Source: Seminavis robusta
Taxonomy: Eukaryota; Bacillariophyta; Bacillariophyceae; Naviculales; Naviculaceae
DNA: 64,000 nucleotides
Assembly: GCA_903772945.1 (NCBI GenBank)
Contig: CAICTM010000354.1
Location: forward strand, 1 to 64,000
Direction: 5' to 3'
A model generated the notes under the pieces. It had not been told where the DNA came from. It saw only the letters and a list, made by a program, of their open reading frames with translations, and did not search any database. Made by a program: the position numbers and the translations under genes. Below, in pieces: positions 43,960 through 57,200 of the stretch. Within the stretch, counting starts at the first letter, position 1. Each line of letters opens with the position of its first letter.

Positions 43960-45084
43960 ATGAGGACGGTCCAGAACTTGCCATATAGCCCGGCTACTCA
44001 GCCCTACAACAATCAGAATAAGCCATTCAACGGCAACTATGAAGTGAACCAGCCCTTCATGAGTAATGGTACCCAGCCTGTCACGCCCACACCCAACTAT
44101 GGAGTGAACCAGGAATGCCCCAACCCGGTGACTCCCCCTGGCCAGTTCACCCAGAACATTGGAACCAGGGAGGCCGAGGTCGCTCCAGTGGCAAACCGAG
44201 ATGTGAGCCTCTTCAATGCCGAAGAGGACGACTTATTTGGTGTTCCACCCATGGGCACACCAGTTCAAGGAGGGGGGTTGCCCCAAGTTCCTCAAGGGAC
44301 GACAAGACCCGCCCCTGATAACCAGTACCAGGGTGTCGTCAACGGAATGGCTTCGTTGAGTGTTCGGCCCGGGGCCCCTCAGCCATTTGCTGAAGCTAGG
44401 CCTCAGCCCTACTCAGCGCAGCCATCATACCCGCCTCAGGTTAGCACTTACCTGCAGCAGCCGGCAAATGGCAATGGATACATGGCCAATCAGGGATACT
44501 GGCAGTCGCCACAGTCCCAGCCATACCAGCACTACCAGAGCACTCCCACGAGTCCCAACCAGCTCCCCGAATGGGGCCAGCCACCTTCCAATCAGCTCCC
44601 AAGCTGGGGAGCGCAGCCGGCTCCTGTTCCGCATTCGTACGAACAGTGCACCCACCAAAACAGCCAAGGCGCCGAGGAGCACAAGTCTCTTGATGACCAC
44701 AAGAGATCTGTTGATCTAATCCGAGAGCAAGGAGCTGGTTTGCGTGCCCTTCGTCTCTTGGATGAAACGACAAAGAACGACTTTGACCCCTATGGGGAAC
44801 ACCCAGTCGAACCAACACCGCGACGCGGCGGCATTGGTTCTGTAAAGAAGGCTGCCATAAAGGAAATGGCCAAGAACCAAAACGCGAAGCAACTTCGGAA
44901 GATGAAGAGGCTCGAATACAAGAACAAAAAAACCGAGATGCTGGCCGAGAGTTCCCGCACTGTCTCGAGCGTTCGTCGCGGTTTTGATCCCGAGTTGACC
45001 AGCGACAAGTGCCAGCTTGATTTCGACAGGCAGAGGGATGCCCAAATCAAAGCTTTGAGGTTGATCAATTCTAACATCTTCTGA
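43960..45084 (+). CDS. Pro/Gln/Asn-rich low-complexity protein, 374 aa
   Basis: Starts at ATG 43960 (AAAAAGACATGAGG). The first ~230 residues are a low-complexity, probably disordered region rich in Pro, Gln, Asn, Tyr and Gly (for example PTPNYGVNQ, QPYQHYQSTP, NQLPEWGQPPSNQLPSWG), of the kind found in RNA-granule and endocytic adaptor proteins. The last ~130 residues are charged and helical: HKRSVDLIREQGAGLRALRL, KKAAIKEMAKNQNAKQLRKM and DFDRQRDAQIKALRLINS. The words LRALRLLDE and IKALRLINS look like two copies of one short motif. I do not recognise the family and do not infer a function. Confidence 0.65.
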   Translation: MRTVQNLPYSPATQPYNNQNKPFNGNYEVNQPFMSNGTQPVTPTPNYGVNQECPNPVTPPGQFTQNIGTREAEVAPVANRDVSLFNAEEDDLFGVPPMGTPVQGGGLPQVPQGTTRPAPDNQYQGVVNGMASLSVRPGAPQPFAEARPQPYSAQPSYPPQVSTYLQQPANGNGYMANQGYWQSPQSQPYQHYQSTPTSPNQLPEWGQPPSNQLPSWGAQPAPVPHSYEQCTHQNSQGAEEHKSLDDHKRSVDLIREQGAGLRALRLLDETTKNDFDPYGEHPVEPTPRRGGIGSVKKAAIKEMAKNQNAKQLRKMKRLEYKNKKTEMLAESSRTVSSVRRGFDPELTSDKCQLDFDRQRDAQIKALRLINSNIF

Positions 45085-45226
45085 AGTACACGGGTTGCAA
45101 GTGGAAGGTGATTCTTCAATAGCTGCGGCAAGCAGATTGTATTTGAAAACGAAAGGAGAAAGAGCATTATGACAATAAACGACTAAAACTATAAACTTAC
45201 CAAGAGCTATAACGGACTTGTCTTCT

Positions 45227-48200
45227 CTAGGTGCTTTCTTGCTGCTGTGCCAACATCTCAAACCACTGTCTCAGGGCATCGCCGAGCACTTCGGGTAGAG
45301 CCCGGATGTCATCCAGTATGAGGTAGTAAGGAAACGGGTAGTCCTCGATGAAGCGCTTCATTTTGGGTTTTCCTTTCTCGAAGGTGACTTCCTTCATGTT
45401 CACGATACTGTCGTTTTTCTTCCCTTCGCCTTTCTCCCGGTCGGGTTCCACAATGATCATAGCCAACAAGATGTTGCGCTCCATCATTTCACGAATCAGT
45501 CGTCGAAGTGTTGTGCGGCTATCGCGTTCAATGCGGCCATCGCTGATCAAGAACATGAGCTGAACAGATGCAGAATCGCTCTGTTCGTCCAAAACTGACA
45601 GGGCACTCTGGACGCACAGAGCGGTTCGGGTTCGGGGTTGGTTGAAGCCAAAGTTTTGGACCACGTTGATGCCGCTCTCTGATGTGAAAGGTTGGTTGAA
45701 ATTGTGCAGAAGTTTCATGTCATCGCCAAAGCTTGCTACACCCAGCTCTCCGATTTCCAGTTGACTCATCCCCATTGCTAGCGTGGCCAAAGCTCGAAGT
45801 GCCACGTCGCCTGTACCGCCCTTTAACATGCTCTCCGAGTCGTCGACGGCAAGCAGCACCCTGTAGTTTCGCTTCGATGGTTTGGTCCGTTTCAGCCATA
45901 TTTTGTCCTTTCTGTATCCACTTGCGATGTAACCAATAACACGCTTCATGTTGATGCGCTTTCCAGTGCGGTAGTCCCCTTTTAGCTTTGAAGCGACCAG
46001 TGGCTCCATGACAAGCCTCAGTTTCTCGCAAAGGCGCAGCGCCAAGCTGTTTGTCTCCCCGTGAATTTGCGCCCACTTTTTGCGAGACTCCAAGATTTCC
46101 GCACTGCTTATTCCGGACACTTGCTCATCTTCAACGATTGCCGCATCCAAGTTGGAGCTACTGGGCAATTCTTCCTCAATGTCCAAACGAGACATGTCAG
46201 ATACAACCCGATTGCCAACATCCTCTCCATCATCCATGGAAATGTCATTGTCATCGTCGTTTCCCTCTTCGTCCTCGGTAGCATCATCCTTAATAGTCTC
46301 GTTGTTGTCAAGGCCTCCATCTGTTTCTTCAGCGTTTGGTTGCTCCTCCTCCTCCTCTTGTTTCATCTCTTCCTTTTTCGGACCCTTCGATTCCTGATTT
46401 GACTTTTGCCGCCGACTCTCAGATCGTGGCTCTGAACGATTTGCTTTCTCCTGTTGCCTTTCTTGTTTCTCTTCACCCTTGTCTTGTCGATTTGTTTTAT
46501 CTTGTTGCTCAAGCTCAACAGCTTCGTCCTCCGCAACCGCCCCTAATACCTGCGTTGTTGCCCCGTCTTGATCTTTCGGGGCATACTCATATTCACCAGC
46601 TGGGTTTTGGTCGTCTTCGACCCGATTGTCACCACTATTAAACTCATCTTCCTCTGGAGCCTGAGAATCGACCATGTTCAATTTCTCATGCCAAAATCGA
46701 GTAGCGTCTCCTGGATTTTTGAATGGGTTTGGAACTTCGTTGATAGCAGGGCTCTCGCCCGAGTCCTCTCCATCCTCTCCTCGTTCTTCGCCGTTGTCGC
46801 CTTCACCGCGCGTTCCTCCTTGCGATGGTTGCTGTTGGTCGGCCTCACTTGCGCCGCCAGCCTCTTCTTTGTCGTTGTCCTCCCCAACAGTTTCTTCGGG
46901 CTGCTCGTCTTCCTCCGCGCCAGTATCTTGACAAGCATCCTGACCATCAGCGGCTCTTATGCCCAGTCCAGCTTGGTCGTTGGCGGGTTGAGGCGGGGCT
47001 TCGAGAGGTGGATTCTCTTGATCCGGGTCTTGGTTCTCGGGGTTCTCCGCATCGTCGTCGGCTGTTTCCTCTGCATCAATGGCCACAGCAGCGTTGCTAA
47101 CCTGAGCGTTGTCATCATTCTCCTCTTCCGCCAAATTGTCCTCCTCCTGTTGCATGTCACCTTGGTCATCCTCACCCTCGACGTTGTCGTCATCTCCGCC
47201 CTCTACATTGTCATCGGGTGCATCATTCATGGCAGCAGCATCTTCCTCGTCCTTTTGATCCTCTCCGTCCTCCCCGTCAAGCTGTAGATCATCGTCCAGC
47301 TGCATTGGGTCATCCTCCTCGTTGTGTGGATCATTTTTGGGCTCTTCGCGGACATCCACTCCGTGATTCTCTTCGTAGTTATCCTCAAAATCTTCATTGA
47401 CGTCACAGTCTGATGCGTTGTCGTTCTCTGCGGTGGCATCTGCAGTGTCCGGCCTTGGCTGTTCGGGCGAGCCTTCGTCGTCGTGTTTATCGTCTGGGGC
47501 CCCTTCTTCGTCCTCCCTTGTACGCGTTTGATCCTCCTCTTGTGCGCCCTTCATGCTGCTATTTTTTTCGAATTTTTCGTCGCCTTGGTCAACATCCTCT
47601 TCATCATCACTGTCGCCCCACATCTTCTCGTCGACAACTTGTTCGTTTGGATCTTCATCCAGCCCCATTTCCCGATCCAATTCTTCCTCCTCCTCTTGAT
47701 CATCATCACTGTTGTCATTGTCATTAGTCTCTTGTTTGTCTGGCATATCAAACATGTCGCCATCGAATTGACCTTCCATTTCCATTCCTTTTTCCGCCTC
47801 TTCTTCGTTTAACTCTTGCCGTTCTTTGTTGGCATTTTGTTCCTGTTTATCGTTGTCGCCCTCAAGTCCCAACAGCTGCTCCTCGTTCTCTAACTGATCA
47901 GTAACATCTTGGGCTCCATCGCCTTCGCCCATACCAGTGCCATCCTTCTCCTCAAAGGAAAGCCCTTTGCCATCGCCGCCTTCTTCGTCGTCGCTGCTTG
48001 TTTCGTCAGAGCAATAGCCTTTTGACACCAAAACTCGAAAGACTCTAAGCAGAACGTAGTGGAACTTTGCAGTATCGCGGCAGAATTGGACATACTTGTG
48101 CAATCTATCCTCAAACACAGCGTAGGCCATCTGACCCATCGCACCCAGGTCTGAAAGAAGCTGTGGTATTTGCTGCATGTCGGCGAAAGCGTCGGTTTTA

Positions 48201-51200
48201 GCCAGAACAACATCGAGACACTTTCTAAGGCCTTTGAGCCCGACCTTGGCCCATTCTTTGGACGCATTCGTGTGACAGGCCCACAAGACCGCCTCTTTGT
48301 CTCCTTCTTTCGATGTGTCGTCACTCGCTGCTTCAGCACACTTCAACACCACTTGCGTCTCTTGAACAGACAAGAGCGTGGCTTTGACCGCATTCGAAAT
48401 TGAATCAACAAGGTCATTGGACCTGCTACTTTCGTATTCCATGGGGAGTTCTCCGCATGCCTCCATGCATCCTTTCAGAGCGGATGCAGCCTCTTTCAAG
48501 TGACAATAGCACTCATCGATCGCATCTTTCGGGACACATCTGAGCGAGGAGTTCTGGTCTTGACAAATAGCACACACTGACATGGCTTTCTCAACTGAAC
48601 TGTGGAAGTCTTTCACCCGAGCAATATCTTTTGTAGTGAGGAGCGCGGGAAGAGACAGGGTAGCATCGCCCAGTTGGTTGCAGTGAGATTTGAGCGTTTC
48701 GGCAGTGCTACTAACCCACTTCTTCTGCTTGGAAGTAGACAAGACAGCTTCAGAAAGTCTTAGTAGCAGCTCTAGCTGTTGCAGATTCTCGACCGCAGTG
48801 CAGGTCTTCTCACTGGCACGCAGCCATTGCTCCTTTGTCGTGGCTTGAGATGATAGTACATCGCCATCAACTGCTAGACCTTCAAATTTGGCCTTGAGAG
48901 AATTCAAATCAAGGAGGAGAGAGAAAAGCAGAGCACGTTGTTGGGTGATCATTAGCAATCCGTGTTCGCTGAGAGTTGCATAAAAAAATGTGAGATGTGT
49001 GGATTGCAGCGGCTCTTGTTCTCGGGGGGTATACTTTCTTCCTGCGCTTACCTAAAGTTGAGCATAGTTTCTGTTTCGCGACGGCTCATGTACTTGCTAC
49101 CAACGACTTCAGCCTCTGATCGAAATCGCTTCAGCTCTGCAAGATGTCGCAAGTAGTACTTCTCGAATTCTTCTATGTAAACAGTCTGCCTTTCAAAGCC
49201 GGCGCAGAGACTCCGTGGGCTTGGTACCTGAAACAACGATACCATTTGCTTTTGCTCTTTTGGAGTGGACCATTTAGCGTTGGAGTATCCGTGTTGCTTC
49301 ATGGCGCGAAACAAGTCGACCAAAGCGCGTTCCTTCATTTGACGTGAGGACTTTTCACTCCGTAAAGCCTCGATTCGATGGAAAATGTCTTCACAAATTT
49401 CCAGAGCAATGCTCCTGCCAATGGTGCTCCAACCCTTGTGATTTGAGTTGTTCATCGCCATCACTTTCATCTTGGCGGCGTATCGTTTGATATTGCTCGC
49501 ATGTGCGCCGCCTTGAATGCCAAGCTTTGTAGGATCGACCCATTGCCTCTTCTCGAGTGCCGTAATATTCGATGCAGCCACACTCTCCTTCGCCGCGACA
49601 GAGCTTAGAAGCGGAAAGAACGTGGACTGAGAGGGAATTGTAAAGGAAGCTTCGTCTTGTGAGCTGGATTCTGATCTGATCCCTGCGCAGAGCTCGCGAT
49701 CCAGCAACTGGCCCATGTTGAGATTCAAAATGTCGTCATATTCTCGGAGGCACCGCATGAGATTGCGGTGGTTCTTTTCGGAGGAATCAGCCAGTGCGTA
49801 GTAAGACTGCTCGTCCCACTTTGCAAGCTTCATTTGATCTCGCAATTTGGTTTCCACTGGGGCTCTCTGTTCCTCTAACTTGGAGGTTGCCAACGGAAGG
49901 AACTGCTCGTAGAAAAGCCTTAGAGAGGACAGAAGTCGAGCACACTGATTATGTTCGGTGAAGGAATCGTTCAATGATTTGGCTTCTTGGTGAAGCTGAG
50001 ATGAAAACGATTCCAGGAGCTGAAGCCTCTCCTTGAATTCTCCGATCGGGGACGTAAGCACGAACGTGTCCATCAGCTTTGCAAGTTCCAAGAAGTCAGA
50101 GTCGGGCGTCTCCACCACAATGTTGAAGAACTGACTTGCACACTTTGCAATGCCCTTCCAAGTCCAGCGAGGTGACCATTGCAGTTCTAAATTCTTGCCC
50201 CGTGGCTCTCGGATTGAAGAATTCGTATCGTCGCGGCTCAAATTCTTTGTGGTAAATGGCAACCGAGATCGCAACACTTGGTAGATTCTTAACCAGTGTT
50301 TTCTGGCACGTTTTAAACAGCGATCTTCGCGGCTCAGGAGTAGGTCCTTCCAGCTTTCAAGTTCGAGCTTACGCCAGAGAGCCACAAGGTGACTGATGTC
50401 ACTAAGTGGTTTGCCGATTTTGACTTTGTCGCTTGCATGCTGTTCCCAGTCTTGCGCTTGTTTCATGACAACCTCTAACCCAGTCATAACCTTTCCGATA
50501 GGACTAGAGTGCAGATCAAGTTTGCGGACACTGTCAGCGACCTTGATGAGCCCCACCAGGAGCTCATTGCCAGGAAAAGCGGTCAAGAGTTGAGTGATGC
50601 GACAAACGAGTCTGTCTAGAACATCTGCTGCTCTCAGCACTTCGGCAGGGTTCGGATCACAGTAGAAGTGGATTGGGGTAGCCTCCCCGCCACCGAAACC
50701 TGTTTCTCTCAGTAAACAGTTGCTGTTTTGTGGTGCTGCAAGCGAGAGAGCCATGACATGAGCAGCACCTCCGACATGATCATCTGCTTCACATGGTGGA
50801 TAGCCAAACTTGTTGACCAGATGATTGGCCGCTGTCAAAGATTGCTTGAGTGCCCAACACCGGTCGGAATCAGAAACAGCTTTGTCGTGAGAAAACAGCT
50901 GTCTGTGAATGAAGCACAGGTGTTCGAGCATATCTGGCGGAATTGGGGCACGTAAATCTGTGTTTTCTGTGGAAGACTCGTCTTCAAGTTCCTCCTCGTT
51001 GGTTTGTTCGGTGCGCTCCAGCAGACCTTGAAACTCCTTCCAATGATCCGGAAATTGCTCTCGAAAGCTTCGTTCTTCTTGTTCGCTGCTACTACGAGAA
51101 TCGATTTCCTCGTTCGCTACATTCTCTGGGTCCACCAAACTGTCAAAAATAGCCGAGCAAAGCTTTGTCGTTCTTGAGTTTTGACCGTGCGATTGTTTGA

Positions 51201-54200
51201 GAATTGTCAGCCTCGACAACAGTGCCAACCCCATTGTGCGATGGCAGCGAACACCACCTTTGATGGCTGTCCGTGCTGTCTCCATCGTTTCGTGGCAGTC
51301 ACCGAAGCCGTCAATTGTGTCTCCCAGTGGAAAACGCAGAAAAAATTGCAGCGCCGGCGCCTGCTTTGGCAGTGCCTTTGTTCTGGGTAAACGAAGATCA
51401 ACAAATTTCTTCACGCCCTCGTGCATCAGTCGAATCGCATCAACCAAAGGAACAACGACATCCTCATAAGCGCCAAAATAGCAACACAGTCTTTCACAGC
51501 CGGTCGATACATTTGTCAGCCAATGAGACGATCTCTCTCTAGCCTTGTGAGGTGTTTCCGAGTCTTGTACGAGGCTGATAAGCTCAGAGACAGTCTCCGT
51601 GCGACAGAAATTGGTTGCAAAGACCTGTAACTCTCGATAGAGTTCGAGAAACGGTGGAGCTCGGTTCGATCGTTCTACGATCTTCTTCTTTTGTGACGAA
51701 ATCTTGGTGGCCAACAGGGCCCCTTCATGTTCGAGTTTCTGAATACAAGGATCATTTGGCGAAAAGTCTCCGTAGCGGTACCCCGAGCTCAATCGAGCCG
51801 CAGCTACTTGAGCTCGTAACTGCGAAACCTGCGACGTGAGTAAGGTCGCCTTGGCCCGAGGTCGTTGCGCAGGGTCCAACGGAGATTCTGGAAGAAGCAG
51901 GTGGAAACGAAGCAGGCCGGTGTATATTTTTGCCAAGGTCTGCTCCTTTCGCCTCTCAGGATCGGTGGCAGCCTTCCAGCCATTGCCCAGTGTACGTAGC
52001 AACGGCTCAACAACAGGATTCAGAAGCTCCTGAAAAAGTGAATGCTTGCAGCTGCAAGCCAATGCCCAAAGTCGGTTGAACTCTCCAGCCTGAAGCATTC
52101 TGTGAAGATTGGATTTGGTTACAGAGTCATCTCTCGTATCAAGTGCCATCCACTTCCGGAGGGCGAAAAATGTCTCGGCTACGACGTAATTGATATGGAA
52201 TGGGTCCGAACGATCCGCCTGGAATGAACTGGATGCCAGAATCTGGGCAAAATCCCTGGCTTGCAGTGCCCTCGCTCTGTGGTTCTCCGGTGTGGAATAT
52301 ATTGCTTGCTTGCCCACGAGGCCAGGCGACCAGAATAGCTTTCCCAGTAGATGGAACAACTGCTGGGTTTGCATCCAATTGTGACTCATGGGAGTCTCTT
52401 CGGACGTCACCTGATTTGCGAAGAGTAGTCTAACGTCGTCACCAGCCAGCTCAGAGTCGACTAGGAGAGGCATCTCCAGCCTGGCATCGATTATTGGGTT
52501 TCGCCCAGTTGACCACTCCATCGAATGCCGCAACGCCGACGATGACATGACCGGTAAGAGACAGGTCATCAAGCGTTCAATGCTGCCATCTTTCTTGAAA
52601 GAGGGCTCCTTGGATGCCCAAACAAAAGTCTGGTATGGCCGCAGCTCGGAGACAGGCCAGGATGTACGTGCCATGGCTTCGTCGATGAAGAATTGAACTT
52701 TTTCCGCGAGAACTACAGCAGCATCCCACAAGTTGTCCAGCGAACTTGACTCCAAGAGAGCTCGGCAAATTGCCCTGATCAATGCCATCTCTTCGATCAC
52801 AAGGAAGGAAGCAGCGCAGCTGGAGAGTTGCAACCGCCCAAAGCCATACAAGACACGATCTGAGACTCCTGCAAACTCTGAGCCAACGCGTGCAGGCTCC
52901 GGGCCTTGGCTTAGTTGCTTAAGGTCCTCAACCCCAAGCAAATTCTCGACTGTTTCGATACTTTGATCAATTCTGACGCTTTCGAGCTTGAAATAGAATT
53001 CTTCCTCTTTAGACTTCCACTGCTTCTTGAAAGCTTGGCTGACTTCGTCGGGAGACAACCTCGGAGCAGCGACACGCAGCTCGCCTGCTGCCTCGTCTGT
53101 AGATGACCAATGAAGCATGCAGAGTGCAAGCAATAGTTCCATTTTTTCTTTCTGGGAGAAGACCAGAACAGGGTGACGATTTTTGACGAGGTCGCGAAGC
53201 TCCACCATGTTGCTCTCATCGTTGGGTAGCTCTTGTACACAGCACAACCGAGCCAATTCCCGCAAACGTTCAATGGCTTCCCATTGTACGGCAGAGCAAG
53301 GTATCAAGGGATGGGTGATTTTCCTCCAGATAGACGGCGACGCATGTCTGGCATGTTGTTGGCTACCAAACACAGTCTCATCGATGGTGCCAATGAAGGA
53401 CTTCACTTGACGCTCAGCCGCGTCAGTGGAGTCGGATGCATGCTGCGAATTCTCTCTGTCAAAGGCAGTCATGCGCTTCTTGAACCAAGTCCATTGCACA
53501 ATGAATTGAGCTTCGTCCATTGGGATCAACGAGTTTGGAGTTGCTCGAAAAGTGCTTCCAGCAAGTAAACTCCAGAGTCGGTCTCTTTCCGTCAACAACT
53601 CGTGGAAGCGATGCCATGTTTGTAGGTTTTCTGCGTTTGCTTCTGCTAGGCGACTTGTGACAAGATCCGTCCACAGGTCGAATGCCTGGAACAGTGGGAA
53701 TATGGCTGGTGTCACCTTACAAGGAACATTTGATCTGTCAAAAAAACCTTTGTTGAAGAGAAAGGATGTATCCAATACACCAAGATTGGCAAAAGTTATT
53801 CGTTCAAGCAGCCCGGTATCCATCCTCGACAACCAAAGTCGCTCCGATAATTTCTGTGTGATTCTGGCAAGACTAGACACCATGTCTACGTCGAGCGAGG
53901 CATCTTCGTTGACACCCGCGCCAAATCGGGGGTTCAACTTCGATCTAGCTACTGCAAATGAATCTGCCATGAACTTGAAGGAAGCAACAAGCGAGTCGGG
54001 GTGCCCGTGCAAGAAGCTCGGTAGCTCGTCGGTCTCCGCAGGATCGTTTTGCAACAAGTAAAAAAACACCAAGTAGTTCCGAAGCAACATGGAGTCAGTG
54101 AACTGGTCGCTCGGTGTAGACAGAGCAAACACGTCAGTTGCTCCTGGGAATAGCTCGTCTGGGCTTGGAAGCTGCTGCTGCCGGCCAACAAAGGTCCTCA

Positions 54201-57200
54201 GAGTCCGTCCCTCGCGGTGAACCCTTGCCCTGTTGGGAAATGGGAGATGGTCACATCTCAAAGAAGGCGTTGGCAGCATGCGGCTAGACTTGCTCCAACC
54301 GTCATTCAGACAGATATCCTTCAAAGGGAACACTCCCTTCAAACAAGCGATTGAGGCTTCACTCGTTAAACCTTGTGCGAGTAACGATGAGGTGAACTGT
54401 GCTGCTTCCGGCAGAGCGTTGGCACTGGGTGCTTCAACGGCCATCGAGGCTGCTTCAATGCACGTCTTGCCATAACTTCGAAGTATTCCTTCGGCCAACG
54501 TAGACGACCGCAATCCTGAATTCCAGCACAAATCGAGGCAATCGATATACGCAGCTCCACTTGGGACATCTTCGTTTTGCCTCTCGTTCGGTTGGAACAA
54601 AGTTGATTCAGGTGGCAAAAGAGCAATCTCGATACAACGATTCCTCATTGCTCGAGAAATCTCTCCGTTTTCTGGATCCATGGATAGGAACACGCGAAAG
54701 TTGGGGTGAGCCTTGACAACGCGATGGTGCATCTCTTCGTTTTGGTGCTCCTGAACTCCACACTCCGCCATCAAAAGTTCCCCGTCTATCTCCATCACTG
54801 GGTTCAAACGGTCCAACACAGAGGCCGGACACAAGTTCACATTCTCCAGGAGAAGCCAGCGTCCCTCCGCCATAGCACGAGCAAGAACACCATCCACCCA
54901 TTGGAAATGGCTTTCCTGTGCAGGAGCCAAGCATCCGTTAGTGATGTGATTGGCCGCTTCTGTCAACTTATCAGCATGCCTTGTGCCAAACTCTGGATAT
55001 GCCATCGCTGCTTTGCTGAGCTTGTCTGCCAAGGCGACTGCCTTTGCTCGAAAAGGCTCGTTGCGAGAGAGAAGCGTGTTTTGGCATGTCGGGGATATGG
55101 AGGCTGCGTTCAATTCATAGAGGAGCTCACACACATCATGAGAATACCCATCGCGATTCGCAAATTCAAAACAGTAGGCTGATGCAATGTCACGGAGAGT
55201 CTTCAGCATTTGTCGATCTTTAGCCATCACGTCAGTTTGCTCGAAACAGCCAACAAGCTCGTTGACTTCCGAAGAAGGAGACAATGACACTTGAATCAAG
55301 GGAGCATTGCAAAGCTCAGCCAATCCGTTGATAATTGTCGATTTCCCGCTGCTCGACTTTCCAACAAGCAGACATGGCCATTGCATCTGAACACATCGAG
55401 CCACTGCCTCCAGCGGATGCGAGAGAGATTGGAGTAAAGCAGGCTCTCTCCGAAAAGGGTCAAACTGCATCTGCTTTCCTACTTTGATTCTCTCTAGAGT
55501 CGCACAGCCGATACGAACCACAGTGTTGTCAAGATCCAGCTTGACATCAGCCTTTATGAAGAGATCTGCACCAAAAATATCTGAATAGACCACCCGGAGT
55601 TTGTCGCGATCAATCTGATTGCGAAATCGTTGGAGGTATATAAAGCTGGCGAATTTCGCTAGTTTGTCGGGCAGAGGGCCCTCCTCTGAAGTCACGAGAT
55701 CGGCCCATCGGAACACATCACGCAAATTGAATTCCCAGGGACTGCCTGCGCCACCGAATTGACGCTCGTCAACCACAGAGAGATGCACCTGTTGGTTAAA
55801 GTCGATCATGCGATCAATGAGCTCGGGAGTCAGTCTCTGGTACTTGGATTCAACAATAGATCGAAGATCGGAACCCGACAAGGGCGAAACATGGACCTTT
55901 GTAAACCTGTTCAGGAACGAACGTGGCAATCCTTTTCTCCCTCCTCCCTGGGCCATTGGATTTTGAGCTGCAAAGATCCTGAAGGTTGGCGGGCAGTGGA
56001 ACGTTTTCCCAAGCTCCGAAACAAAGATTTCTGCGCGATAGTCAAGGCAACTGTTGAGGCCTTCCAGGACTGACTGGGATGCCAGGTTGAGTTCATCGAG
56101 CAAAACCCAGTCGCCGTTCTTGATTGCTGTAAGAAGCACTCCATCGCACCACTTGAAAGAAGCTTCCATTTTCCCATCCACAGTCTTTTCGGGAACTGGG
56201 AGGTCGCTACCAATCAAGTCTGACATATCAGTTTGCTCCGAAAGATTTATGCGAGTCAGACGGTGACCTGCTGCATTTGACAAAGCCAGCACAAGGCTAT
56301 AGATGGAGCCAATATCAAGTCAGTATCATTCCAATCACTGATGCACAAGACCTGTGAACAACGGATCACATGTATGGACTCACCTTGTCTTCCCCACACC
56401 GGGGTCACCTAAGCAGTGTGACCAACACATCACGTCACATGTAAGAAGCGTACAAAGAAGCAAACAGACTTGACAAACGGTACCTGCTCACCTTCCAGTA
56501 GAATGGGTTTGGAAACCTGCATCGCTCGCAAAACTCGATGTACATTCTCGGCCGTCTTTGGGGCTTGGAAATTGAAGCTCGATTTGCTCACAAAACTTCG
56601 ACCAGTCGGGATCCAAAAAGGGTGTACTCCAAACATGCCCATCTTGGTTTCAAACCGCAGCTTCGAGCCGTCTGCTGAAAAGGCGTTCATCTCTGCAGAA
56701 GCCTCTACTTGCGTCACGAGAAAGTCCCGAGCACCCGCCTTCAGCTGAATGGCCTCGTGCAAGCCCAGCCCTGTTCCAACATGAATGCCATCCAAGTGCA
56801 TCAAAGCTGCGCCGTGACAATAAGCTTCCCAAACACAAATGTCGTGATTGGCTTCTCTCGCTTTGATGATAAAGTGAGCCCAAGACAACACATCACGAAG
56901 TGACAAGGACAGACCCGGGTATGGGCTCGTTGGATTCTTGCAGATTGACGTGTTGAACCATTCGACGTACTCCAACATCTTTTGTGGTATCTGTTTGGTG
57001 TGGATCTCACGGTCAGCCGCAGCTAAGCAGCGGGCAAGGACAAGCTCAACGTCGCGGCTGTCGTCAACCGCAGGCACCCATATTTCAGTAAATCGACTTC
57101 TCAACGCAGGACTCAGCTCCCGTTTCCCAAAGTCTCCCCCGGGGTTCATTGTAGCAAAGATTCTAAACTCGCCATCTGCCTGGACTACCCGTGAGTCCGA

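Noticed and set aside
43960-45084. Gln/Pro-rich protein as a retroelement gag
   Set aside because: No zinc knuckle, protease, reverse transcriptase or LTR-like repeats around it.
46568-47287. 239-codon hydrophobic plus-strand frame that looks like a membrane protein
   Set aside because: It is the complement of the Asp/Glu-rich region of midasin; GAA/GAC read backward gives Phe/Val/Leu.
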